Positions 34,056 through 47,050 of a stretch of DNA of 64,000 nucleotides are shown in pieces. The DNA is taken from the NCBI GenBank assembly GCA_035578155.1, contig JAPWDM010000023.1, forward strand, positions 4,414,154 to 4,478,153. Direction: 5' to 3'. The translations under genes were made by a program, and so were the position numbers. Positions within the stretch are counted from its first letter, which is position 1, and every line of letters starts with the position of its first letter. Under the pieces are notes generated by a model that had not been told where the DNA came from, did no database searches, and saw nothing but the letters and a program-made list of their open reading frames with translations. This DNA comes from Brachynemurus nebulosus. Its lineage: Eukaryota; Arthropoda; Insecta; Neuroptera; Myrmeleontidae.

Positions 34056-34339
34056 ATCTTAGATACATTATAAATATTTATCAATTAATTTGTACATTAA
34101 TTGTCATTTGTCAATTGTCAATTGTCAATTGTTAAACGACCCTAAAAAGTAACCATCTTTATATTTCAATACCATCGCCAATTTGCGCACCGTTATGTAG
34201 ATATCCGTACCAATCGTTTTACAAGTATTTCTATTTTAGGCCTTTCTCAGGGCACCAAGACCCTAAGGGACAATTTTCATTTTCATTTTTTCCAAGCTTC
34301 CCTCAAGTTTTTAATTCGCATTAATTTGAAGGTAATGGC
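34056..34339. other. No gene; short 'gtcaatt' tandem
   Basis: 'ttgtcaattgtcaattgtcaattg' lies near 34108-34133. The remainder is unremarkable. Confidence 0.5.
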
Positions 34340-34930
34340 GGACAATTTTGACCATAGGTTCATACAAATTTCAAATTCTGAAATATACAAAATTAGTTCC
34401 TTATAGTGCTTCGCTTCGCTTCGCTCGCCTAATAACTCTAAATTGATCATATTCATATTTCAATAGCATATCGTCAGCTGAATATTGGTTTGTACCAAGT
34501 CCGTTTTAAAGAAAAAATTTTACTGATAGTGGTTTCGACTCCCTCAACGCCTAAAACTAGCAAGAAAACCATCTAGAAAAAATTTTTAAAAAGTGGATTT
34601 GGTACAAACCAATACTCAACTGACGATATCTAATTTCCATAAAAAATGGTCTAAATCCAACTGTTTAATTTTAATCCTATTCGATAGTATTGGAGGTCTA
34701 TTTCGAATTCACTTTCATTTAAATTAGATATTCTGAATTTCTTTATAAAATCAATTTCTAATAGTGCTTCGCTCCGCCCATACTGATTTTCGTGTCTTGA
34801 GACCTTTCCGTAAATATCCATATTGATAATTTTAGGAGCATTTTAATTTCAAACCCTTTTTGAAGTCCGAGAATTCTGGAGAAAATTTCTAAACTTGCGT
34901 TAATTTATTAACACTATGAGCCCCCAGCAC
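34340..34930. repeat. Dispersed repeat W, copy interrupted by MITE
   Basis: Colinear with 23170-23560 apart from the MITE at 34468-34629. Confidence 0.75.
34468..34629. mobile_element. Short MITE (TCAGCTGAATATTGGTTT ends), copy 2
   Basis: Ends CGTCAGCTGAATATTGGTTT and its complement. The filled site is 'tagcatat|CGTCAG...CTGACG-type end|atatctaat', while the related locus at about 23290 reads 'tagcatatctaat', giving a 4-bp ATAT duplication (or 2-bp AT, as the site is repetitive). Confidence 0.85.
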
Positions 34931-35239
34931 TTTCACAGTAAACTTCCCCGGAAGCCGACAATATTTTTAAACAAATTTTATGTAAACAAGTACATAAAAT
35001 GATTCCACAGAACACTAAATGATTCAACATGTATGTGTTATGCAGATTGCAGGTCAAAAGATGAGTACATAGTTATTATTATTTTGATAAAATACACATA
35101 TACATACAAGCATACAATACACACATACATACATAATATATGTGGATAAAAATATTATTGCAAATAAAAGATGAAGCCTAGATATTTTGATGATAAAACA
35201 TATTATGTATATTTATATGTACAAAAATGAAGTGTTCGG

Positions 35240-35910
35240 TACGTAGTAATAGTCCCCAGAATCCTAGGGGACAATTTTAATAATTTTTCCAGAATATCAA
35301 TATTGTTTGAGAAAAATATAGTCAAGACTTAAGACCCGACTAGCCGTTTATTTTAAGGCTAGAGAGTTATTTCAACCTCACATTTATTTTTTCAGGACTT
35401 CAGTAATTTTTGAGCAAAATTTGGTCAAGACCCATCCAACCATTTATTTTGGATGTTTTCTTCCAGGATCCTAGAAAGCAATTTTAACTTTCATTTTTCA
35501 GCAAAATCTGATAGAGATTCGTCCAGCCGTTTTTACTTTAGCATAGTCTATATCAGAACACAGGATATCACCTATCCACCGGAGTGAACCAATTTTTGAA
35601 GCCGGTTGCTCTGATCATCAAACGGCCCCAAAATAGCCATCTAGGGGGTTATTTCAGAAGTATATTTAATTTTAATAGCTTGTGACTTTTCTGTGGACAA
35701 CTATACCTATTCCGATTTTTAAAAGTGGTGTACCTATGGTCATTTAGTTTTGCATAATTTTTATTGCTCCAAACTCCGGGGGAACTGCTGCAAGCTCACG
35801 TTTATTTATTCCGAGATTTTAAAAACGTTTGAGTAATATTTGATCAGACATGTAACCGTTTATTTACAATTTTTTGGCGGATCTTAAGACTTTGGAAGAC
35901 AATTTTAATT
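35240..35910. repeat. Degenerate tandem, units about 110-130 bp
   Basis: Phrases such as 'tttgagcaaaatttggtcaagacc', 'gtccagccgtttattttaggg' and 'gacaattttaatttc' recur about five times. They are related to the tail of repeat W at 23540-23800. Confidence 0.65.
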
Positions 35911-36123
35911 TCTTATATCATACCTCGGTTTGTTTAAAGGGTGAATTATTCCAAAAAATTCTGAATATATTTATCATTTATAAAATAACATTAAATTTAA
36001 ACTTATAAAAATATTAAACATTTTTTAAGGTTTTTCTATATGCTTACTAATTACTGGGAATAATAAATAAATAAGTAAAAAAGACAATTAATCAAAAACC
36101 AATCAATAGTTATTTGTGTATTA

Positions 36124-36228
36124 AGAGCGCAGAATGGTACATTGCCGCTCAAGTGAGAATGCTGAAGTCCGACGCCGCCAGGCGGAGCGTGCTATTCTCA
36201 TAAGAGCGGCAATGTCATTTTGTGCTCG
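36124..36228. repeat. Hairpin with GC-rich loop
   Basis: 'gcagaatggtacattgccgctc..gtgagaat' pairs with 'attctcat..gagcggcaatgtcattttgtgctc'. The loop at about 36162-36192 contains 'gccgccaggcggagc', which can itself pair. It is a MITE-like palindrome in AT-rich surroundings. Confidence 0.8.
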
Positions 36229-36467
36229 AATTACACACAAAATTTTTTCTACAATCTTATAAAATGTATTTTTTATTTAAAAGATACTTCAAACAATAAT
36301 AATGGACGTAAATATTCTTTTAAAGCTATAATTTTGAAGCTTCAGAAATATTTGGAGGTGTACTTGAGAAATAACTGTCACTATTGCATATTTCCACCAT
36401 ATATGTATAGATTTTTTTTAAATTTTTTATTCTTATTTTTTATTAATTATAGTTAATTATTATTTTT

Positions 36468-36589
36468 AGTCAAATTTTCTCCGAAAAATTAGACTTATAC
36501 AGTCTATACGATAAGAGCTGCGAGAGGCGAGAGTAGGGGCGCTATCCGTTCTCGGACCCGTAGAACACGAATATGTAGAAAAAAAAATT

Positions 36590-36653
<64 letters not shown>

Positions 36654-38120
36654 CCGCCACCTTTTAATTTGTGTAGGGCCCCCCTATGGAAGTTAAGAGA
36701 TGAAATTTGGTAAATGGGGCTCATTTTCGAGTCACCTCATACTATCAAAGTGGGGTCAAATTTTGGGCAAATTCTTTTTCAGACCCGACCTTTAAGGGGG
36801 TGGTGGGGGGCGGAAAAGCAATAAAACTTTTCCAAACCGGTTTTAAATAATGTTTCGGTCAATTATCTACAACATATCCAAAATGCAGCTTCCTAGGATG
36901 ATATGGTGGGAGTAGAGGGAGGAAAAACGATTTTCGCTGGATCTAACAGGCCCCCAGCCCCCCAGAATTAACGTAGAGGGTTGAAATTTGGTGTGTTGAT
37001 AAAGTTCATACCTAGGTTGTGCTTTTTGGAGGTTTTAATATTTTACCCCCAGCCCCCTCATTTTTAAGCTACAATTTCATGCATTTTCGACGTTTTCGAA
37101 GTTTGTACCACTCGCACAGGTCACCCGAATAAACCTAGAGGGCTGAAATTTTGTATTCGGATTGAGTTAGTATCAAGGGGGTGCCTTTTGGGGGTCTCGA
37201 CTTTTAACGCCTACCCCCACCATTTTTATACCCAAAAGAACATGATTTTTCTTGTTTTTTAACAGTTTCGTTCGGGTCAAAATCTCCCCAAATAAACCTA
37301 GAGGGCTGAAATTTGGTGTACAGGTTAAGCTAATAGCCAGACACTGTTTTTTGGAGGTTTCAACTTTTAACCCTTACCCACACCAATTTGCTTGTTTTCT
37401 AACACGTCTAGAGACTCCATAAGGAAACCTAGAGGGCTGAAATTTTGTACGTGTATTCAGTTAGTATCCAGCTAGTACCTTGTAGGGAGTCCACATCACT
37501 TTTCCCCCCACTTCTCCCATTTTTACATCGGAATTGAATGCTATTGTTAAATGTGTTTTAAAAGCATTATGTTTATTCTAAATACAAGTAGGCGAATAGT
37601 AATTTTAAAAAATTTAAAAAAAAGTGAACTTACTTTTATGACAAATGAAATACATACATATTAAGTAATTTAAAAATGTTATTAAAGTCACTGTTTATTT
37701 ATAAATTAGGAATTTTGGATTTTTAGTATTTATAAAATAGAAATTTTGGATTTTTTTGGAAAGAAAAAATATCTTTATAAAGGCCTTCCAGTTTACTATT
37801 TAAGGTCCTTTTTTAATATTTAAAACTAAAACATAAAGGCAATTAGCGGATAAACATGGGCAGGAATGTCCTCGTGCGAATTGTGTTGGTTTTTTTTCTG
37901 CTACCTGTTTTCGGCACAAAATTGAAATTTACTGAGATACAGCCCTTAAATACTTAAAACCTTTTTTTAAAGCCTCGATCAGCCGAACACTCATCACCAG
38001 TTTTGAAACCAACAAAATGACAATTCGGTTGTAGACTTTCAATCACATTTCGCTTGTAGACATTCAATACCGAAGATGAAGGGGAAAATTCGACTACCGT
38101 GATGGGGCCCCGCTGCTCAC
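36468..38120 (+). mobile_element. Repeat family Z, copy B, with (AT)n tract
   Basis: Colinear with copy A. It has a 56-bp (AT)n tract at 36595-36650 where copy A has only about 14 bp of AT, and one terminal unit instead of two. It ends 'gatggggccccgctgctcacggc'. Confidence 0.85.
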
Positions 38121-38124
38121 GGCG

Positions 38125-39215
38125 TTTTAATTAATATTTTGTAGTTATATAAAATTTATATTTCACTTGATCACGATAAAAATAATAATAAATTTAGAAT
38201 CTGTTTATTTGTTGCCATAAAAAATATAAACTACGCCTACTTGATTTGTAATTAAATATACATTGAGCGAGCGACAAAGTATTACTTTTCGCTTTAAAGT
38301 GAAAAGTAGTACTTTGTCGATCGGAAACTAGACATTTAACGCGTCCTTCGCAAAACCCTTTCTTAGCGAGCGCTTACGACCCAACAGCGACCTACGTACC
38401 AAATTTTACGTTTGAATGTGTTATAGTTCTGGAGATTTCGTGATAGATGAGTGAGTGATTGGTATTCCCCTTTTATATACATATATAGATTACACAACGT
38501 CGGTCCAATCCTAAAAGCACGAATGTGCAAATTTGCCTTTATCCGCTTATGTACACAATTTTTTGCTCAAAAACAACCAAATTCTAAATTTTGATACTAA
38601 CATAGTTTAATGCATTCTAAACAGAAAATTTGTTGGTAGTAACAAATTTAATAAAATAAGAATTCAATTTTAGACAGCATTGTGAATATTTAAAACGGCC
38701 TTTTCTCAAAACTGCAATTTGGTACAGTCGTGGTTTTGGCGTTGTACCGACGACATATTAATCAAAAAAATTCCATAAAGAACAAATCGAGTTCGATCAA
38801 ATTAAACTACATATAATATACACATATTTGTGGTAATTGGAAAATACATAGGTACGTTTTACTGAAACATTAGTAAATTTGTAAGTAACTAGTAAATAAC
38901 GTTGTCTATTACTGTTTTTCACATTGTTATTTAATAGTATTTTTTTAGCAACTATTACACTGTCGAAAAAACTCGCAATTGTTCGACAATTTATAAGTCG
39001 ATATCTACTAACCCTATTAAAATCTAAATTTTAGCTTATAAAACCTAGGATATCAAGGGACGACGGTAACTTTTTTTCCTTTAAATCAAACTGACCCCCT
39101 CCCGATTTTTACTCTAAAATAAATTTCTTCTTTCTAACCGTTGATTTGCAATGAGTGTATTAACATTATGCTAAATTTCAGATTCCTGTATTACAGTTTT
39201 CGAGAAAAACCAATG
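38125..39215. other. No gene; one perfect-type hairpin
   Basis: Hairpin at 38272-38319 ('cgacaaagta.tactttt' against 'aaaagta.tactttgtcg'). The rest is AT-rich with nothing recognised. Confidence 0.55.
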
Positions 39216-39220
39216 TCGTT

Positions 39221-39750
<530 letters not shown>

Positions 39751-39833
39751 CTTGCTTTTAACGAAACCCTAAAAAAAATTTTTTCAAGTAATTTCACAAT
39801 ATATTAGTCTGTTGTGGCAAGCTTTGACTTCAA

Positions 39834-41710
39834 ATATACAGGGTGTCCCAAAAGTCAGCGATATCCCTCGGAGGGATGATAGACCAGCTCATGCCTGACC
39901 AGAATACTAAAATATTGTCTGGTAAAATATCGCTGGTTTTCAAGATATTTACACTTTCATGAATTTCGGGAAGATCGACAATTTTGATCAGATTTTCGAG
40001 TACCACAGATGCAAGACTAGATTCTTTGAACTCTAATTTTTATCACGCAACCCTGAAGAGTTCTTCTGTAGATCACAATCCCAAGTAAGGGTAATATACC
40101 TATAATCTTGGAAAAAATAAATATTTTATGCCGATTCATAAATAATTTTTTTTTTTTTATGAGCCAAGTTTGACTCTTTATGCTATAAAAGAAATGTACC
40201 ACCTTACCCGGGCAAGTTATGTTAAAAGATTGTTGATTTATTGTAGTAGTTTTTAAAAAGGTCTAAAATTTGCTTCGCTTTACTTTAGAAAAAAAGATAT
40301 TGCTATTTGACTGCAAAAAAATGTCATTTTGAAATTATTTCAATGTAACGGCCGAGTCGAAGGGAAAAATGAATTTCCGGTACGAGGTTCGGCTGGTTGG
40401 CCTAAATTGGTCTCGTGGGGTTAGTCCTGCGATCCTAGCAGTCGCGCCAAGGACGCAACGTATAGTTGTATCCTGGGGAGGGTTGCAATAGGGAAGGGAG
40501 ATAACAATAACACTGACACTTACTTAGCTCTAATTTTATTATCGTAAAAATTAAAGAAAGATACATAAAATAAATTTAAAAACAAAAGAAAATTAACACA
40601 TTTGTATATGACGCTAGTAATGACGGTTTACTAAAAGCATATAAAATGGTATTGAAAATAAAAAAAAATTAATTCCTTAAATCTAACAAATATAATTACT
40701 TCAAAAAAAAAAAAGAAAAAAAAAGGTGGGTGCGTTTGTACTCACGGGTCTTTTCTCCGTCTCTGCTGGATAAGCTGCTGATGGGGGGTCCCTTCGACTT
40801 CTCTAAATCCCTTTTGTCTGTGGGTCACTCCTATCACCAGCCTCCACTCGCACACACCGCAAGTTAAACACACACTGCCGCGCCACATTTTTTATTCAAT
40901 CTAATAAAATATCCACGGTGGAAATTTTGTGCAAAATGTGCATTTAACTTGCCCATTCGTTCATTGACATCGCACACTCAATCGCTCACGTTGTGCAATG
41001 TCTATTCTACACGTTCTTTAAGGGGGCTTGGACTTCACATAAATAATTACTTTCAAAATATATCTGTTACTTGCAGACACCTTTATGCCTGCGTAAACCT
41101 TGGCGCGACTGCTAGGATCGCGGGACTAACCCCACGAGACCAATTTAGGCCAACCAGCCGAACCTCGTAGCGGAAATTCATTTTTCCCTTCGACTCGGCC
41201 GTTACATTGAAATAATTTCAAAATGACATTTTTTTGCAGTCAAATAGCAATATCTTTTTTTCTAAAGTAAAGCGAAGCAAATTTTAGACCTTTTTAAAAA
41301 CTACAATAAATGAGCAATCTTTTAACATAACTTGCCCGGGTAAAGTGGTACATTTCTTTTACAGCATAAAGAGTCAAACTTACCTCATAAAAAAAAAATT
41401 ATTTATGAATCGGCATAAAAGATTTATTTTTCCAAGATTATAGGTATATTACCCTTACTTGGGATTGTGATCTACAAAAGGACTCTTCAGGGTTGCGTGA
41501 TAAAAATTAGAGTTCAAAAAATTTAGTCTTGCAGCTGTGGTACTCGAAAATCTGATCAAAATTGTCAATCTTCCCGAAATTCATAAAAGTGTCAATATCT
41601 TGAAAACCAGCGATATTTTACCAGACAATATTTTGATATTCTGGTCAGGCATGAGCTGGTATATCATCCCTTCAAGAGATATCGTTGACTTTTGGGACAG
41701 CCTGTATATT
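39834..41710. mobile_element. Foldback transposon, about 1.9 kb, arms about 620 bp
   Basis: The ends 'atacagggtgtcccaaaagtca' and 'tgacttttgggacagcctgtat' are inverted. Pairing continues from 39834-40456 against 41095-41710, with occasional mismatches. The roughly 640-bp spacer (40457-41094) is non-coding and holds a higher-GC patch near 40730-40880. Left arm and right arm share a GC-rich inner block ('ctgctaggatcgcg', 'ccaaccagccgaacctcg'). No transposase is seen. Confidence 0.85.
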
Positions 41711-42292
41711 ATTTTCCATTATAGGTAAACTTTTTTTATTAAAACGGTAGTAAAAACGAATATTAAAGTTAATATATAGTACGTTTTATATCAATCAATA
41801 CGGTTATCATTTATTATTAAAGCTATTTTATCAATCAATATTACTATTTAATTATCAATGTATTGTACACTTCTCTTATTGTTAGTGTAAAGGGTTGAAA
41901 TAGATATACCTATATTATCTACGAGTATTATAAAACCCAATGGTTAATACGGATTGTAACCCTAACATTCGTCAGATGTAACTTTTTTTATTACATTTTA
42001 CTATGTTGTTTTGTGACCTACCTACAAAAATAAATACCCCTGTCGCAGCATCCTGCATAACATAGCGAATTACCGTTTATAAAAGTTGTTTTTTCTTGGA
42101 AACTAGTTGACATAGAATAATAGTTTAAAGACCTTTTTTATGTGATTTTTTCTCCTTTTTCCAATGGTGTAAAAAAATTTCACAAAAATTTTTGAGTAAG
42201 GGGAAATTTTGGCGAAATTCTGGCAAAATCAAAATGTCCTTTTGACGAAAAGGACATTTCGTTCGAGAGTTATCGTACGAAATATATATATA

Positions 42293-43148
42293 CAGTGAAA
42301 CCTGCCAAGTTGGACACCTCTGTATACTGGACACCTGCTCAAGTTGGACACTTTTCAATTGGACTGGCGAAATTACATTGTTTTAAATGCATATTAATAC
42401 TTATAAGTTGGACACCTCTATATGTTGGAAACCAGTCTAATTTGGACAGTTTTTTAAAATGATTTTTGATATTTTGACGTGTTTACGTTGGACATTCATG
42501 TATTTTACACGTGACCGAAACACGTTTGTGTGGAGAGTCAGCATCAGCAGACTTAGAAGAGGCGGAAGAGTGGAAAAGAAAACTGGAAAATCTGTTGCAA
42601 GATTATGCGCCAGAAGATCGGTTTAATGCAGACGAAACTGGTCTTTTTTGGCGTTTATTAGACAAAAAAAGTTATGTTGCATAAAGTGATCCATGCAAAG
42701 GTGGTAAATTGTCTAAAGAACGGTTAACTGTTCTATTATGTATTGTTTGAACGGTATAAATACCGCCATTAAGTATTTAACTGAAAACCCATGCGAACTG
42801 TTAGAAGATTTATTCAAAATTCAAAGCAAATTAGAAAGCAAAATTTTCCTAAAAATTGTATCCAAACAAACTAAGATAAGTGATTTTTTTACGAAAGATA
42901 ATGTTTAAATATCGATAATATGTATGTATTACGATTGTTATTCGATAGTTTATTTCAATAAATATTGATACGTAGATGTGTGTATATGTATTACTTTAAA
43001 AATAATTAATTTTGCATTATATTCTAAATTAGTGTTAACCTTAAAATTACTAAGCGTAGATGATTTTGGTATTTTGCATATGTTGGACACCTGTTTATGT
43101 TGGACAGTTTTTGATTGCACCGCGGGTGTCCAACTTAAACAGGTTCTA

Positions 43149-43151
<3 letters not shown>
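42293..43151 (+). mobile_element. pogo/Tigger-type DNA transposon remnant, TA-flanked
   Basis: The ends CAGTGAAACCTGCCAAGTTGG and (reversed) CAGTAGAACCTGTTTAAGTTGG are inverted and flanked by TA. Subterminal 'ttggacacc' motifs recur about ten times near both ends, as in pogo/Tigger elements. The interior holds two transposase fragments. Confidence 0.85.
42521..42908 (+). pseudogene. pogo/Tigger transposase fragments
   Basis: The first fragment (about 42531-42750) reads EEAEEWKRKLENLLQDYAPE, then FNADETGLFWRLL, the block with the first catalytic Asp of the pogo/Tigger DDE domain. It has an internal stop after 'SYVA'. It then continues GGKLSKERLTVLLC in the same reading frame. The second fragment (about 42760-42908) ends KQTKISDFFTKDNV and a stop. 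The N-terminal DNA-binding domains and the rest of the DDE domain are deleted. The terminal QTKISDFF fits the PCNA-interacting PIP-box pattern (Q-x-x-I-x-x-F-F), a feature known for pogo transposase. Confidence 0.8.
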
Positions 43152-43218
<67 letters not shown>

Positions 43219-43340
43219 TTTAGTGAACATTCTTTTCGATTTCTAGGGACCTCAAAACAAATATCTACCATAGTCCTGGGTTCAAGTCGTGTCATGACAG
43301 TGGCTGTAATAGCTGGTTTTTCGATTCGAAAATTCGCTAA

Positions 43341-45317
43341 AACTAAATTTAAAATAAAATCAATAAACAGTTAAGATAACATAATACTGTATATCTATAT
43401 ATTGAAGCTCTCCAGTTTCCATCGGTGACTAGTTTTTCCTTTGCATCTACTGAAGTCAAGTTCTTAATGTCTCATTATCTCTCTGACTTCTTTACGTCAC
43501 TGTTTCAATTGTCTATCTCATTTACCTCTTCCGCCGGTCACCATTCATAACACATATACGGTTAATGTTAAAATCGATAACCAACTTAAGATTACTGGTT
43601 AAATATTGTACGTCCTTTTTCAATGAATTTTCAACAGATTTTTAGATGAAAAAATGTGATTTATGATAGTTACAAGGAAGACAGATTAGGCGGTATTTTG
43701 AAAAAGCAGCAATCAGCAACGTAAGAATATTATGTCTACGGTTCTGATCTGTTGGAGCTTAATCTGACAGACAGCAAAACAATTGTTGTCATACTTAAAA
43801 ATTATTGATTTGTTTTTATTTTTTAATGCCTAACTAGATTCACACAAAGTTAGGATGGTAAAATATCAGTCAAGTGTTTTTATTTAATTCGTGATTGATT
43901 AGGTTTTACCACAGAATACAGAAACCAACTTCCTATCCCTATACTAGCGATACCAGTGTAGCCAAATATGACGTAAAATTTCTCTCTCCCACCAAACCAT
44001 TCTGGTACACATAACATATTACTACATAAATATATTATACATATACACGGGTCTATGCTTGTGTATTTGTCATATGTCATACTCAATCTGTGGTATAGTA
44101 GGGCATGCATCGTATACATACATTGTGCATAAGTATGATATACATGTATCTGATCATTGTTGACAATCAAACAATTAGTCAAGAAAAAAGGTATTTTTTG
44201 GCCCCAAGAATATTAAAAATTTGCTTTAAAGTTAGCGAAAACAGTCTAAACAAACAGAAAAATAACTTCTTTCTATATCCCAATCAAATCTTTATTTGTA
44301 CCATCCCCGCATACGTCCCGTAAAGTCGGTTGGAAAATAGACTTTAAATAATATGTCTTTAAAGAAACTAGTTTATCTAAATTTTAAGCCCCGCCCATAA
44401 TGTGTAAAGAAAGATTTTTCTGTATTAAAATCTTAACTTGTGAGTTAGTGTCCCATCAGTTTTTCATACTTTTTACTATTTCTATTCTTAAATATCAATA
44501 TTCTAACACTAGTAAAAGTTTCTGTTTTTATGTATAAAAATATGACGATTTCTTCACACACTACATATTTTTAAATAAGTCTTTGTTAGAAAGAAAGCAT
44601 AGATTTTGAATATGAAACCTATTTGTCATTCTTGTTTATCTTTCAAAAGTTACATATTCATTTTTAAAATTTAAATCTGTGCAAGGAAAATAGCACGGAT
44701 TGTCCACATTATTAGTCTAACATCAAGAAGAGTGACGCCAAATTTGGTAGTCACAGATAAAAATTTTTAGGCATACACTTGACGATTTTTAATCTTGTAT
44801 AATTATCGAACTTATTACTTAACTATTTTAATGTCAAAATTATTTGTTTCGGCATTGCTGACATCAAATACGAGTCTAATGGCAATTGTTAATGCTTAAT
44901 TACATTATTCTAGTCATATAATATTCTAATATTCCCGTGTCTGTCTCTTTGAAATGTTTAGATCACATTTTAATTAATTATGTACTGCTAAATGAAAAAC
45001 TATATTTTGTCTGGGAAATTTGGACAAATTATTAACCTAGGTCTCGAACTGCTTTTTTCAGGAACTTAAGACCCTATACAATATCCGTAAATGAAGAATA
45101 GACGACAATTTTTAAAAAAAGAAAGTTATAATTTTTAAAATTTTTTTATAATCCGAGCACAACATTATCATCAAAATTGTGTAGTTGTCAACGAAAGGAC
45201 AAATACACACAAATGTATGTAGTTTTAAACTGTTACTAATGAATGTTTGGTTGGTTTGGGTAGGGCAGAAGACAGTGCAATAGCCAATAACAAAATATAA
45301 TACATAATTTATTAGTT

Positions 45318-45318
<1 letters not shown>
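43341..45318. other. No gene recognised
   Basis: About 2 kb of AT-rich sequence. A 100-codon minus-strand frame at 43880-44182 has no recognisable motif. The 'ctatccctatactagcgataccagtgtagcc' phrase near 43935 resembles one near 22225, hinting at another diverged repeat. Confidence 0.5.
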
Positions 45319-45320
<2 letters not shown>

Positions 45321-45372
<52 letters not shown>

Positions 45373-45400
45373 TATATATATATATATATGTACATATATA
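45321..45400. repeat. (AT)n microsatellite
   Basis: About 80 bp of alternating AT with single G and C interruptions. Confidence 0.95.
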
Positions 45401-45599
45401 GGTAACCAACATCAAATGGTGTGATTAGCATAAATTTTAAGTTCATTGTGATGAAAACACTTAAATATGTTTTTTTGTATGTCTAAAAATTGGGAGTTTT
45501 CAGATACAAGGTTGGGACAAAGTACCGTGATATATAAAACATCAAAAATCAACCTTTTTTATTTTTTATTTTTTTATATAAATAAATATTTTATTAAAA

Positions 45600-46170
45600 A
45601 ACTAAATGTGCGACATTATTTCTACATGTCTTGAGTTTACCAAAAAAAAAATTTTTTTTAATTCAAAAATGAGCTGAGTATAAATGGCGTTGAAATCAAT
45701 ACTGGGAGATTTTTTCACCTTGATGATTTCGCGCGTTCTGTAATTCCCAGTGAAATAAAATCAGTTATGACACAAAATTAGGGTCTAAGAAAAAAAAAAC
45801 ACCAGCGAGAAATCACATTTTGAAAATACTTCATCAAAAATCACCGTTTTTTCTCGATTGTAAACAGCCGCCATTTGAAAAATATATTACGGAACCAGAA
45901 GATCCTAGTTTCTGCCAAAATGACGGTATTGAGGAATAATATGCACTTTGATTTATATTGATACGTCAAATACTTTTTGAAATTCACCCGGAACCTTGTC
46001 GAAAAACATAGTTCACAGGGAACTTAAATTTTTATGTCAATGAATTATAGTAAAGTGCGCGCAGTAAAATGCCCATAACATTTTCATTTTTCATTTTTTA
46101 AAATAAAATTTTAAGTGAAAAAGTATTTCTAACATCTTAAGAAACATAATTATGAAAAAAAACTTTTGAT
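45600..46170 (-). repeat. Dispersed repeat Y, reverse copy
   Basis: Reverse complement of 14835-15400, including the 'gatcctagtttctgccaaaatgacggtattgaggaat' region. No coding sequence. Confidence 0.75.
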
Positions 46171-47050
46171 AAATTGATTTTTATAGATTTTATAAGCAAT
46201 TTTTGGTCAATTTTTTCAAAAAAACAAAAAAGATTTTTTAAAAAACAATTTTTAGAAAAAATCCTACGACGTTCACTAGATTTTGAACTATATTTTAAGG
46301 AACTTTTTGATTTTTTGTTCCATATTAAAAATTATGACCTGTAGCGGTACCCCCATGTCGACCGTCTGAATTTTTTTTCCCTTGCGTGCGCTGCTGTGCC
46401 GCCATTTTAAAATTAAAATAAAACCTATTTTTTGTAGTTAAAGACATATGCAGAAAACCTCATATCTCTATCTCTTTCCTATTGTTCGTAGTACGTCTCA
46501 GAAGTACGTATCACATGAAATCTAGTAAACACAAGGTGATATTACCCCCTAACACTAAATATTTAACAGTCGGTCTGAACATGGTTTTGTCAGTGAAAAA
46601 AATACTTAGATGTAACGACAAAAAACATTAGGTTTTAAAAATTACAGGTAACACTCAAAACCTCATGATTTCCTTAGAAGTTGCTTTTCTAAACAAGATG
46701 AACCATTAATTTGCACATGAGAACATTTTATTTCATTTTTATAATATTAGGAAAATTGTGGAAAATACATCTGTAAAAAAACTTAATGATAGTTAATGTC
46801 TAAATTTCTTACTGTCTCTTGATTTTGATTCACATTATCCATTTTAATAGTCATGTTTTTTTAAAAGCGTATAAAAAATTGCATAAAAAAGTCGCACGAA
46901 AAAGACCGCATAAAAAAAGGTTTAGCTGTACTATATCCACCAGATACGAACTCATTGTGAGTAGTCATAAACTACTGGAATATAGGTATTAAGGACCAAT
47001 TAGACTGGTGTGGGCGCACGGAACCCTGTCCATAGTTCAAAAATATGTAG
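46171..47050. other. No gene recognised
   Basis: AT-rich; nothing supported. Confidence 0.5.

Larger units (their letters stand above)
42034..43340 (+). mobile_element. (AT)n MITE with pogo-type element inserted in its AT tract
   Basis: The 5' terminus ATACCCCTGTCGCAGC starts near 42034 and the 3' terminus 'aaaattcgct' lies near 43338. The family core is split by the 859-bp element at 42293-43151, so the AT tract appears on both sides (42281-42292 and 43152-43214). Confidence 0.85.

Noticed and set aside
43880..44182. 100-codon minus-strand frame
   Set aside because: No motif, biased low-complexity composition and no splice or promoter context; length is plausible by chance in AT-rich DNA.
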